From NCBI GenBank assembly GCA_016288815.1, contig JAEELF010000001.1, positions 1-64,000 on the forward strand: 64,000 nucleotides of DNA, in the 5' to 3' direction. Below the pieces are notes generated by a model. The model saw only the letters and a program-made list of their open reading frames with translations. It was not told the DNA's origin and ran no database searches. Shown piece after piece: positions 46,471 to 56,282 of the stretch. Origin of the DNA: Ruminococcus sp. (GTDB taxonomy: Bacteria; Bacillota; Clostridia; Oscillospirales; Ruminococcaceae). Every line of letters begins with the position of its first letter. Position 1 is the first letter of the stretch. Position numbers and translations under genes: made by a program.

Positions 46471-49400
46471 ACAACAGCAGACCGCGATAGAAGCCCGCGG
46501 GACGTCGCTTATAGTGTCTGCGGCGGCAGGGAGCGGAAAGACTGCTGTCCTCACAGAGCGTCTTGTGCAGCTCATCGCTGACCCGACATCTGGCGTCCGC
46601 GCTGACAGAATGGTCGTCGTGACGTTCACGAACGATGCTGCCTCCGAGCTGAAAAGCAGACTTGATTCAAAGCTCCGCTCTATGCTTAATGACCGACCGG
46701 ACGACGCCCACCTCCTGAAACAGCAGACCCTTCTCCAGAACGCGAAGATATGCACTATCAACGCATTCTGCTTCGACCTCCTCCGCGACAACATCGCTGA
46801 CGAGGGCATAACGTCCGGCTTCAGCGTTCTCGACGACACCGACGATCTCGTGCTGAGAGCGCAGGCAATGGATGAACTGATAAGCTGGTACACCGAAAAC
46901 GACTACGAGACTATCTCCTACCTCTACGACAAATTCTGCGTGAAAAACGAGTCGTCGTTCATCGAGGTGATTACGTCTGTGGATTCTTTCCTTTCCTCGG
47001 TCACTATGAGCGATGTATGGCTCGACAGAGCCGTTGCTGAGTACAAAAAACCTCTCCGCAGCACCGCTTATTTTAAACGTTTCATAGCGGGAGCGTCCGC
47101 ACGTCTCAGGCGTGCGGCGGACATCGCAAACGACTGCGTCTCCATGATCGGGAAGATATTCCCCGACACAGAAAACGTCCCGCAGGCAGTCAAATCCCTC
47201 GCACTCGCAGAGGAAGATCTCGCGACCGTAAATGCACTGATCGTCATGCTCGGAAACGGCGAGCTCCCCACAGGCGAGTTCCTGAAATTCCCGAGCAACG
47301 TTACCGTCAGGGACAACGTTACCCACAATAAACCCCTGCGCGAGATCTATAAAAAGAAGCGTGCCCTCTTCATCGACGAGGTGAAGAGCGTTGTCGCGAG
47401 CGCCACGACTCTTGAAGCAGAACACGCAGAATCGGCGAAGGTCACGGAAGCAGTCGCGGGAGCTGTCCGCAGGTATCAGCAGCTTGTCTGGGAGCGCAAA
47501 TGCGAGAAAAACGCAATCAGCTTCGACGACGGCGAACGTCTCGTGCTCGGTATGCTCGCGTCAGTTGACACCGAGGGGAATATAGTCCGCACCGAGACTG
47601 CGGAACGCATCTCAGCGTCATATGACATCATCATGATAGACGAGTATCAGGACTCCAACAACAAGGAAGACCTCATTTTCAAGCTGCTCTCAAAGGACTA
47701 TAAGACCGCGCTGGACGGCACCCCGATGTACGGCTCAAACGCATTTCTCGTCGGTGACGTCAAGCAGTCGATATACAGATTCAGGCTCGCCAACCCGAAA
47801 AACTTTATCAGAACAGTGCAGGACTCCGTGCCTTATGCCTCTGACAGCCCGAGCGTCAACAGGTCTGTTTTTCTCAACAAGAACTTCCGCAGCTCGCCGG
47901 AAGTCATCGACTTTATAAACTTCCTCTTCGGACAGATAATGAGCCCGGAATGCGGCGATATCGACTACAACGAAGACGAAATGCTGTATTTCGGCGCAGA
48001 GGAATACACTCCCGACGATTCACAGCCGCGGAAGACTCACATCACACTCATAAACGACGACGAGGAAGCTCCCGACGAAAGCGTTCCGAAGGCGCTCCGG
48101 ACGTCGGTCAACAAGGAGGCTGTATTCACCGCGAGACGTATCGCAGATATGTTGAAAAACGGCACTGAGGTCACCTGCAAGGACGGAACGAAGCGCAGGT
48201 GCCGCCCCTCGGATTTCGGCATTCTTGTCCGCACGAACGCGTATATAAACGTCTACGCGGCGGAGCTCCAGAAGCTCGGTGTCCCGGTAAAGGGCAGCGA
48301 AGAGAGCGGATACCTCAAAGCACGCGAAATAGCCGTTCTGACTGATCTCTTGCGCGTTATCGACAATCCGCTCCTCGACATTCCCATGGCTGCGGTCATG
48401 ACCTCCCCGATGTATATGTTCAGCATACAGGAGCTCGCATATATCCGCTCGCTCGGAAATGACCGCCCGATATTCACAGTCCTGCGCGAAATATGCTCCG
48501 GCGAGACAGAGTGCAGCGATATGTTTTTAGTGCAGCGCTGCGAGGACTTCCTTGCGTCGATAGACCGCTTCAGGCTCGACTCGGTTACGATGACGATAGG
48601 CGAGCTCATCAGCTCGATATACGACATGACCGACTTCATCTCGGTCATGCAGCTGTGCAGCGACGGCGACAAAAAACGCGCAAACCTTCGTGCGCTCATA
48701 CAGTATGCACGCAGCTACGAAGCCTCGACCGCATTTGAGGGCGGGGGAGGACTTGGCGGGTTCCTGCGCCACATCGACCGTGTCGCTGAGAAAAAGGGAG
48801 ACTACTCACAAGGCAGGGTATCCGCCGCCTCTGGCGACCACGTCACGATACAGACCCTGCACGGCTCAAAGGGACTTGAATACCCCTTTGTCTTCATCTG
48901 CGAGACCTCACACAAATTCAAATTCGACTCCAAGACAGTCATGTGCTCTCCGGACAACATGATCGGATACGTCCTGTACTCTCCGGAGTACGTCAGAAAG
49001 TACCGCACCTTCCAGCAGCGGATGCTGTGCAGTGACTCAAAGCGCGACACTCTCAGTGAAGAAATGCGTCTGCTCTACGTCGGACTGACCCGCGCTAAGC
49101 AGCAGCTCTTCATCAACCTGAAATGCGGCGAAAAAGCGCTGAAACGCCTCTCTGCGCACATTCAGAGCTGTATCCTGCGCAACGGTCTGACTACGGACAT
49201 CATCAGGGACGCCGCCTCCTTCTCGGACTGGCTGTGGGCAGGTCTCATCAGGCATGAAGCGTTCGCGGAGATAGCTGAAAAGCTCAGAGTTTCGACGGAA
49301 TTCGGCTCGCTCCCTGCACCTGAGCACCACGCCTCTCTCTTTACATACGAGATAGCGGAAAACGTTGTCGAAACAGACTTTGAAGAAGCTGACAAGCTTG

Positions 49401-50092
49401 AAGAGGCACTTCCGGACGATTCTCTCTATGCGGAGCTGACGGACATCGTCCACTCCGGCTATGACCGCACCCTGTCCGAGATGCCGTCGAAGCTGAGTGT
49501 CACACAGATATCAAAGAAGTTCAAACAGGAGGATGAGAGCTTCGATTTCGAGCTCAAACGCCCCCGCTTCATCTCCGACACGAAGAAGCTGACCGGAGCC
49601 GAGCGCGGAACTGCTATCCACACCTTCTTCCAGTACTGTGACTTCACCAGCGCCGTCACCGACGCCGACAGCGAGATATGCAGAATGGTTGATATGGGCT
49701 ACATCACCCCGGCTCAGGCGGATTCCATAGACCGTGAGAACGTTGCCGCATTTTTCCGCAGCGACATTTATGCACGAATGTCGTCCGCTCAGAGGGTATG
49801 GCGCGAGAAGAAATTCATGGTCGCGGTGTCCGAACTCGGTCTGGGAGAGATGTTCAGGCTCTCCGACGGAATGATTAAGGGTATCGTCGATCTCATGTTT
49901 GAGGAGAACGGCAGCCTTGTTATCGTAGATTACAAGTCCGACAGGGGAGTCTCTGCGGAAAAGCTGCGTGAGCGCTACGAGATGCAGCTCAGGCTGTACA
50001 AAGCCGCGATAGAGCTCACCTCCGGACAGAACGTTTCTGCAGCGTACCTCTACTCATTCGAGCTGCAAAAAACGATCGAAATTGAGATATGA
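46457..50092 (+). CDS. addA: ATP-dependent helicase/nuclease subunit A
   Basis: [36 protein letters not shown]; UvrD-type motifs; [10 protein letters not shown] nuclease motif; 14-nt overlap with addB. Confidence 0.94.
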   Translation: [1211 protein letters not shown]

Positions 50093-50100
50093 AAGCAGAG

Positions 50101-50137
50101 AAAGCCGGCTGACGGAGAATATCCGCCAGCCGGCTTT
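50101..50137. terminator. Strong hairpin terminator between convergent genes
   Basis: AAAGCCGGCTG-a-CGGAgaataTCCG-c-CAGCCGGCTTT. Confidence 0.8.
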
Positions 50138-50165
50138 CGAGGTATAGTAAGGAGAAGTTGTGTTA

Positions 50166-51548
50166 TCATGTCTCGTCAAGGTCGTCCGGATCGTTCACGC
50201 TCGGGGAGAATTCCTCATTTTCGGTGCCACCGTTCGCCTCCTGTAAAGTGAGCTCTATCTCGATATCCTTGCCGTCTCGGTTGACTATCAGCGTGATAGT
50301 GTCGCCGACGCTGTACTGGTTCTTGATCCTGTTGAGCTCCGCAGCAGTGGTAACGACATTACCCTCGATGTCAATGATGATGTCCTTGACCTTCAGCCCC
50401 GCCTTTTCAGCAGCGCTGCCTTCCTGAATGGAGTATATATACACACCCATGGGGATGTTGTTGTAGATAGAAACGGACTCAGTGATGTCGACTGAGGAAA
50501 TGCCTATCTGTGGTCTGCCCTTGACGTACTTATAGTTTATGAGGTCGTTTATGATGACGCTCGCCTCGTTGATCGGGATAGCAAATCCCAGACCCTCAAT
50601 GCTTGCTGAGTTGCTGTAGCTTCTGGACATCTTTGCAGAGTTTATTCCGATGACCTGCCCGCAGTCGTTGAGCAGCGGACCTCCCGAGTTGCCGTTGTTG
50701 ATAGCAGCATCAGTCTGAATGAGCGTCATGCTCTTATCGTTAATTGTTATCTCACGGTTCAGCGCGGAAACTATACCGCAGGTAACTGTACCGAACAGCT
50801 CAAACCCGAGCGGATTACCGACCGCTATCACCATTTCTCCGACTCTCAGGTCGTCGCTGTTCCCGAAAGTCGCAGGCGTGAGTCCGGTCTGATTGACCTT
50901 CAGCACAGCGAGGTCAGTCTCGCGGTCATACGCAACGACGCTCGCGTCACACACGGATTCATCGTAGAAAAGCACAGAGACCTCAACAGCCTCCCCACAT
51001 CTGTAATCGCTCTCGTCGTAGACAACGTGGGAGTTTGTGATGATATAGCCGTCCTCGGTCATGACGATACCCGTACCGGTAAAGCCGATCTTGGACACCT
51101 CAGTCTGCGTGCTGCCTCCCCATGTCATGTAGGTCTGCTTGTACTCAAAGGTAGCAGAGACACCGACGACCGAAGGTTCTATCTCGTCAACGATGTCCGG
51201 GAGGTACTTGGCGTCTGTCCGCGACGCAGTCTGAAGCCACGTCGGGTAATCTATATCGTAGCGCTCGTCCTCGGCTTCGGTCTCGGACGCTTCGTCCTCA
51301 GAGTTTGCCGATCTTTCTGAGGCGGTGAACTCAGTGACCTTAGGGTTCTTTCCGCTGAATATCTTGTACGCCTGAACAGAGACACCGCTCACTACCGCAA
51401 GACAAAGTATAAAAATGACAATCCCTAATCCTATGTGGCTCTTCTTTTTAACATTCTTATGTGAATTTTCGGAAACATATGCATATGAAGCGCGCTCCTG
51501 CTGTTCACTGTCAGGCACGCGGCTGTCGTCATCAAAGTTCTCAGGCAC
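50166..51548 (-). CDS. HtrA/DegP-like serine protease with PDZ domain
   Basis: N-terminal TM; ITNSHVV, DLAVLKV, NNGNSGGPLLN; C-terminal PDZ. Confidence 0.93.
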   Translation of the reverse strand: MPENFDDDSRVPDSEQQERASYAYVSENSHKNVKKKSHIGLGIVIFILCLAVVSGVSVQAYKIFSGKNPKVTEFTASERSANSEDEASETEAEDERYDIDYPTWLQTASRTDAKYLPDIVDEIEPSVVGVSATFEYKQTYMTWGGSTQTEVSKIGFTGTGIVMTEDGYIITNSHVVYDESDYRCGEAVEVSVLFYDESVCDASVVAYDRETDLAVLKVNQTGLTPATFGNSDDLRVGEMVIAVGNPLGFELFGTVTCGIVSALNREITINDKSMTLIQTDAAINNGNSGGPLLNDCGQVIGINSAKMSRSYSNSASIEGLGFAIPINEASVIINDLINYKYVKGRPQIGISSVDITESVSIYNNIPMGVYIYSIQEGSAAEKAGLKVKDIIIDIEGNVVTTAAELNRIKNQYSVGDTITLIVNRDGKDIEIELTLQEANGGTENEEFSPSVNDPDDLDET

Positions 51549-51656
51549 TCTTACCACCCTTTCTGTTATCCCTATATCTTATATTATAAACATTAATGTG
51601 ATAGTATTATGATAAAGGGCAGAAAAAATGTCAAGTTCTCATATTTTTTCAGAAAA

Positions 51657-51688
51657 AAGCTGCCACACCTGGGCGTGGCAGCTTTTCG
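51657..51688 (-). terminator. Terminator
   Basis: AAGCTGCCAC-acctgggc-GTGGCAGCTT. Confidence 0.75.
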
Positions 51689-52081
51689 TTACTGTTTTTT
51701 TGCGTTAGCCTTTTCCATGAATCTCTCGCCGTAAACAAGGAACCTCTTGTGGAGTCCCTTCCCGATGAGACCGGATTCGTCCTCAGCCATGACACTGAAC
51801 ACCAGCTCGCGACCGTCCAGTGAAACGAGCTCTGCGACAGCCTTTACCTTCATACCCTCGGGAGTTGCAGAGACGTGCTTTACGTCGAGCTCAGTGCCGA
51901 CTGTTGTCTCGTCACCTTCAAAATAGGGTGCGATACACTCGCAGGCAGCTTTTTCCATGAGCATTATCATGACAGGCGTAGCGAGCACATCGAGGCAGCC
52001 GCTCCCGACTGCGGAGGCAAGCTCATTCTTTGTTACGGTCAACTCAGCGCTGCCCTTGATGCCTTTTTCAAGCTGTTTCAT
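51689..52081 (-). CDS. Hotdog thioesterase (FlK-like)
   Basis: LATPVMIMLMEKAACECIAPYFEGDETTVGTELDVKHVSATPEGM. Confidence 0.85.
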   Translation of the reverse strand: MKQLEKGIKGSAELTVTKNELASAVGSGCLDVLATPVMIMLMEKAACECIAPYFEGDETTVGTELDVKHVSATPEGMKVKAVAELVSLDGRELVFSVMAEDESGLIGKGLHKRFLVYGERFMEKANAKKQ

Positions 52082-52090
52082 AGTATCTCC

Positions 52091-54040
52091 TTAATCAGAC
52101 GTGAGGACTTCCTCGGGTATCGGCGACGGCGAATAAACATCGCCTATAACGCGGTCGTATGTGAGCATATCGAGCTCCTCGTCACGCGGTACCTCGCTGT
52201 CGTACTCCTCGGAGTAAACCGGCAGCTTCTCCATGTAATCGTTCATGGTCTGGATGAAAGCGTCACGCGGCGCGTCGATGATATTGAGCAGAACGAACGG
52301 CATATAGAAGAATGATACCTGCTCATCGGGAACAGACGAGAAATCCGCGTCGTAGTTGCTCCAGATGAAGTAATGCTGCTCGTAGAGCGGCGAGCAGTTC
52401 TCACCGGTAATGCCGAGCTGTTCATAAACGCTCGTCTCAGCCTTGAGTGACGGGAAGTGGTCGCCGACAAAGAAGACGATAGTGTGCTCATCGATATTTT
52501 TGAGCTCGTTGAGGAAATCGTCCAGCCCCTCATTGGTGTGCTTGACCCATGTGAGGTAGTTGCCGAACTCGTCGTCAGGATCCTCACCCTGATCGTAGGG
52601 CTGGTGGTTCTGCATGGTAGTCGCGTGCGAGTAAACAGGCTGATCGTTCGTCCTGATGAGGTCGATGAGCTGATCGTATACCACGGAATCGTCCACATAA
52701 GTACCAAAGGTCTTTATCGGCACGGTGAATGTTGTCTCACCGGTATCCTTGTCGTAGAACATCATATCGTCGAAGCCGAAGTAACCGTAGATACGGCTCC
52801 TGCTGTAGAATGTCTGCGTGAACGGGTGAACATAAGCTGTGTGGTAGCCCCAGCTCTTGTAGTACTGAGCGAGCGCAGGCTGCTCACGGTCTGCAAGCTC
52901 ACGCTGCGGCATATTTGGGGTATTCAGACCGCGTACCGGGAGACCGAACAGCAGCTCGAACTCCGCACGGACGGTCCAGCTCGCAAAGGTAGGAGTGATA
53001 GCTGTTCCGGCATAGCCTTCGGAGCGTGCCTTGTCGAAGTATTCATAAACATCGTCGCCGATCTCCAGCTCGTCGAATACGCGGAAATCCGCATAGGACT
53101 CGCTCATGATGACGATAACGTTGGGCTTGTCGCCGCCGTTGAAGTATTCGCCGGTGTCGATGTTGTTGTCGATGATGCTGTTGACGTGGTCGTCGTCGTA
53201 ATCCTTGGGCTTTTTGAGACGGTTAGCAAAGCTCTCGGAGGACGTCTGCACGATGAAGGCAAGGAAGCTGTTGTTGTTGAATTTATTCCTTAGCTTGAAG
53301 GAATTTGTCGCGGGAGTCGTATCCACGCCGAAGACTTTGTACACAGGGTTGTAAAAAGCCGGGAGCATGACCATGAGCGCTCCGATGACGATACACGATA
53401 TTATCGCCGCCACCCTCGGCTTCACATTTCTGAACTCGAACTTGGGGTTCAGGTAAAATATCAGCAGCACAACGGCTACGACCAGCGCACAGTAGATGAT
53501 GAGCCGCGGAGTGATCTTGATATACGCGAACGACGAAAGGCTCTTTACGCTGCGGACAAGCTTCATGTCCGAGAGGATAAGGTGGTTTCCGTTCGTGCCG
53601 AATTTGAAGAGCTCCGTGATACTGAGAGCCATGTAAACGAAGCTATGTACCGCGGAGGCTATCCAGCCGCGCTTAAAGATAGAAATGAGGAAGAAGAATA
53701 CGAGCTCCGCAACGAGTATGTCGAAGAGGATCACTCTCGGGTGCTCAGTGCAGAAACTGAGGAACCTTGATATCTTCTTGCCCTGATTTATCTCAGCCAT
53801 AGCCATGATGAAAACCGGAAACATCAGCATTATCCAGCGGTTGAGAGCGCTGTGCTGTGTCGTGTTTTTCTCACGCTTGGCTTTCAGGCGCTTGTACCAC
53901 GGCAGCTTCTGAACAGCCGGTTCAGGCGACGGAGCACCTCCGAAAAGATCGGAGCTTTTCTCGCCCTCGTCCGAAATATCTAGAATATCCATTTCTTTCC
54001 CTGCCGTATCATTCAGTAAATTTGTCTCTTCTGTCGGCAT
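52091..54040 (-). CDS. LTA synthase family sulfatase-like membrane protein
   Basis: 5-TM N-terminus; PNVIVIMSESYADF; TPTFASWTVRAEFELLFGLP; HTIVFFVGDHFPSL. Confidence 0.9.
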   Translation of the reverse strand: MPTEETNLLNDTAGKEMDILDISDEGEKSSDLFGGAPSPEPAVQKLPWYKRLKAKREKNTTQHSALNRWIMLMFPVFIMAMAEINQGKKISRFLSFCTEHPRVILFDILVAELVFFFLISIFKRGWIASAVHSFVYMALSITELFKFGTNGNHLILSDMKLVRSVKSLSSFAYIKITPRLIIYCALVVAVVLLIFYLNPKFEFRNVKPRVAAIISCIVIGALMVMLPAFYNPVYKVFGVDTTPATNSFKLRNKFNNNSFLAFIVQTSSESFANRLKKPKDYDDDHVNSIIDNNIDTGEYFNGGDKPNVIVIMSESYADFRVFDELEIGDDVYEYFDKARSEGYAGTAITPTFASWTVRAEFELLFGLPVRGLNTPNMPQRELADREQPALAQYYKSWGYHTAYVHPFTQTFYSRSRIYGYFGFDDMMFYDKDTGETTFTVPIKTFGTYVDDSVVYDQLIDLIRTNDQPVYSHATTMQNHQPYDQGEDPDDEFGNYLTWVKHTNEGLDDFLNELKNIDEHTIVFFVGDHFPSLKAETSVYEQLGITGENCSPLYEQHYFIWSNYDADFSSVPDEQVSFFYMPFVLLNIIDAPRDAFIQTMNDYMEKLPVYSEEYDSEVPRDEELDMLTYDRVIGDVYSPSPIPEEVLTSD

Positions 54041-54233
54041 TTTACCCCTCCGTTAAGTCATTGTTTATATATAAACATTGTAATTGTGATAATATGTTAC
54101 ATTTAAATGATATCACAGTTCAGCCGAAAGTTCAAGTAATCGCGGGAACTTTCACACATTCACCTCAATTTTCAGCGTATTGGTAATAGTGCACGTTAAC
54201 TGCTTGGCATTTTTGTGCAAATTGTCCCCGGTG

Positions 54234-54818
54234 TTATTTTAGCCAGCCTTTGTCGGCAGCGTCATCGATGACCTCGCGAATAAGCTCTGCAAGGTCGTCC
54301 GAAGCGTCAAAATAGGGCATATTCCGCGCCAATACCTGCTCCTTGCAGATACCGTGCTCCTGCCACGCCTGTCCATGCTTTGTGTAGTTGAGCAGCATAG
54401 GCTGGAGCCTGTCGAGCACCGTCGCAAAGCGTGACTCGGGAGTCTCACGTTCCTCGAATTGGCGCCAGAGAGCATAGTATTCATCCCGCTGATCCTCAGG
54501 GAGTATGCTGTAGATACGCTGAGCAGCCTTTTCCTCGCGCTCCGCCTTGGACTTGTTCGCCTCGGTGTCGTAGCAGTATGTATCCCCTGCGTCTATCTCG
54601 ACCACATCATGCAGCAGCACCATTTTCATGACGTGCGCGATGTTGACCTCTTCGTTGGCGTGCTCCGCAAGGAGAAACGCCATGACAGCGAGGTGCCAGC
54701 TGTGCTCGGCGTCGTTTTCCTTCCTGTCCTCATTGAGGACGTAGGTCTGCCTGTACAGCGCCTTCATTTTGTCGAGCTCGATAATAAAATCTATCTGTTT
54801 TTTCAGCCTGTCATTCAT
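54234..54818 (-). CDS. HD-domain protein (YfbR-like)
   Basis: DAEHSWHLAVMAFLLAEH; VLLHDVVEIDAGDT. Confidence 0.9.
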   Translation of the reverse strand: MNDRLKKQIDFIIELDKMKALYRQTYVLNEDRKENDAEHSWHLAVMAFLLAEHANEEVNIAHVMKMVLLHDVVEIDAGDTYCYDTEANKSKAEREEKAAQRIYSILPEDQRDEYYALWRQFEERETPESRFATVLDRLQPMLLNYTKHGQAWQEHGICKEQVLARNMPYFDASDDLAELIREVIDDAADKGWLK

Positions 54819-54827
54819 ATCAGCACC

Positions 54828-55547
54828 TCATATCACCATTCCGCCGTTCACGGCGAGGACCTGACCCGTTATGAATTCCGCCTGCCCGGACACAAGGAAA
54901 GCCACCGCGTCCGCAACGTGTTTCGGCTCACCGAAAATACCGAGCGGTATCTCATCGCGTATCGCTTCCAGCTCCTCAGCAGTGAAGCGGCTGTTCATCT
55001 CTGTCATTATAAAGCCCGGTGACACGCAGTTCACCCTTATCCCTGACGGTGCGACCTCTTTGGCAAGAGCCTTTGTGAAGCCGATGATCCCAGCCTTTGC
55101 AGCGGAGTAATCCACCTCGCATGACGCCCCGACCTGTCCCCACATTGAGGAGATATTGACGATATTTCCGCTTTTGCGGCTTATCATCGCCGGGAGCACC
55201 GCCCGAGAGCAGTTGAGCGTCCCCACAAGATCGACCGACATTATCCTGTCCGCCGCTGACTGTGAAATGGAGGTGAACAGGTCTATCTCCGAGACTCCCG
55301 CGTTGTTTACGAGCACGTCCGGGGCGCCGCTTTCCTTTGTTATAGCCTCCACAGCAGACCTTACCGCCTCGACGTTTGCAACGTCGAAACCGACAGCCTT
55401 CCCGCTGATCTCAGCTGCAAGAGCCTCAGCCTTTCCCGCAGAATGCGCATATCCGACCCATACAAAGTACCCGTCAGCAGCGAGTCTGCGGCAGACCGCG
55501 CTCCCTATCCCGCCGGCTCCTCCTGTGACAAGAGCTGTTTTGTTCAT
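54828..55547 (-). CDS. SDR family oxidoreductase (FabG-like)
   Basis: ALVTGGAGGIGSAVCRRLA; NNAGVSE; YSAAKAGIIGFTKALAKE. Confidence 0.93.
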   Translation of the reverse strand: MNKTALVTGGAGGIGSAVCRRLAADGYFVWVGYAHSAGKAEALAAEISGKAVGFDVANVEAVRSAVEAITKESGAPDVLVNNAGVSEIDLFTSISQSAADRIMSVDLVGTLNCSRAVLPAMISRKSGNIVNISSMWGQVGASCEVDYSAAKAGIIGFTKALAKEVAPSGIRVNCVSPGFIMTEMNSRFTAEELEAIRDEIPLGIFGEPKHVADAVAFLVSGQAEFITGQVLAVNGGMVI

Positions 55548-55683
55548 CTATAAGACCTCCTTTTCGTATCAAGCTCTTCCATTATACCACACCGCGGGAC
55601 AAAAATCCAGTGGAAATACTTGAAATCTTTCCTGATCCATGTTACAATAATGTTATATTAAGAGGATCACGGAGGATCAGTCA

Positions 55684-55893
55684 ATGGATCAGAAGAAGAT
55701 AGACCGTATAAACGAGCTTGCCCGCAAATCAAAGTCGGAGGGACTTACCGATGCTGAAAAAGCAGAGCAGACCGAGCTCCGCAATGAGTACAGAGCTTCC
55801 GTCACCGGCAACCTCATGCAGCAGCTCGAGAACACCTACATCATGACGCCGGACGGCAGAAAAGTCAAGGTCGGAAAGGGCGGCAGAAAATGA
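55684..55893 (+). CDS. DUF896 (YnzC) family protein
   Basis: INELARKSKSEGLTDAEKAEQTELRNEYRASVTGNLMQQLENTYIMTPDGRKVKV. Confidence 0.92.
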   Translation: MDQKKIDRINELARKSKSEGLTDAEKAEQTELRNEYRASVTGNLMQQLENTYIMTPDGRKVKVGKGGRK

Positions 55894-56282
55894 CGAACAA
55901 CGATTTCTTCCAGATGGCTGTGAGAGCCGCAGAAAAGTCCTACTCACCGTATTCGCATTTCCGCGTGGGAGCAGCCCTGCTCACTGAGGACGGACAGGTG
56001 TTCACCGGCTGCAACATCGAGAACTCGTCGTATTCGCTCACGGTCTGTGCCGAGCGCACGGCAGTTTTCAAGGCGGTATCAAGCGGCTTCTGCGACTTCA
56101 AAGCGATAGCTATAGCCGGCAGCGCTGACGGCGACTTCTCCCGGCCGTGTTACCCTTGCGGAGCCTGCTTGCAGGTCCTCAGCGAGTTCTGCGGCGACGA
56201 CTTTCTCATAGTCCTGTCCGACGGCGCACACACGCTTTCGGACTTCCTTCCCAAACGATTCAGCGAGGAGAACATCAAGTGA
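55890..56282 (+). CDS. cdd: Cytidine deaminase
   Basis: FTGCNIENSSYSLTVCAERTAVFKAVSSG; PCGACLQVLSEF. Confidence 0.95.
   Translation: MTNNDFFQMAVRAAEKSYSPYSHFRVGAALLTEDGQVFTGCNIENSSYSLTVCAERTAVFKAVSSGFCDFKAIAIAGSADGDFSRPCYPCGACLQVLSEFCGDDFLIVLSDGAHTLSDFLPKRFSEENIK

Noticed and set aside
43129-50092. Novel helicase-nuclease defence system
   Set aside because: Gene order and motifs fit canonical AddAB recombination machinery
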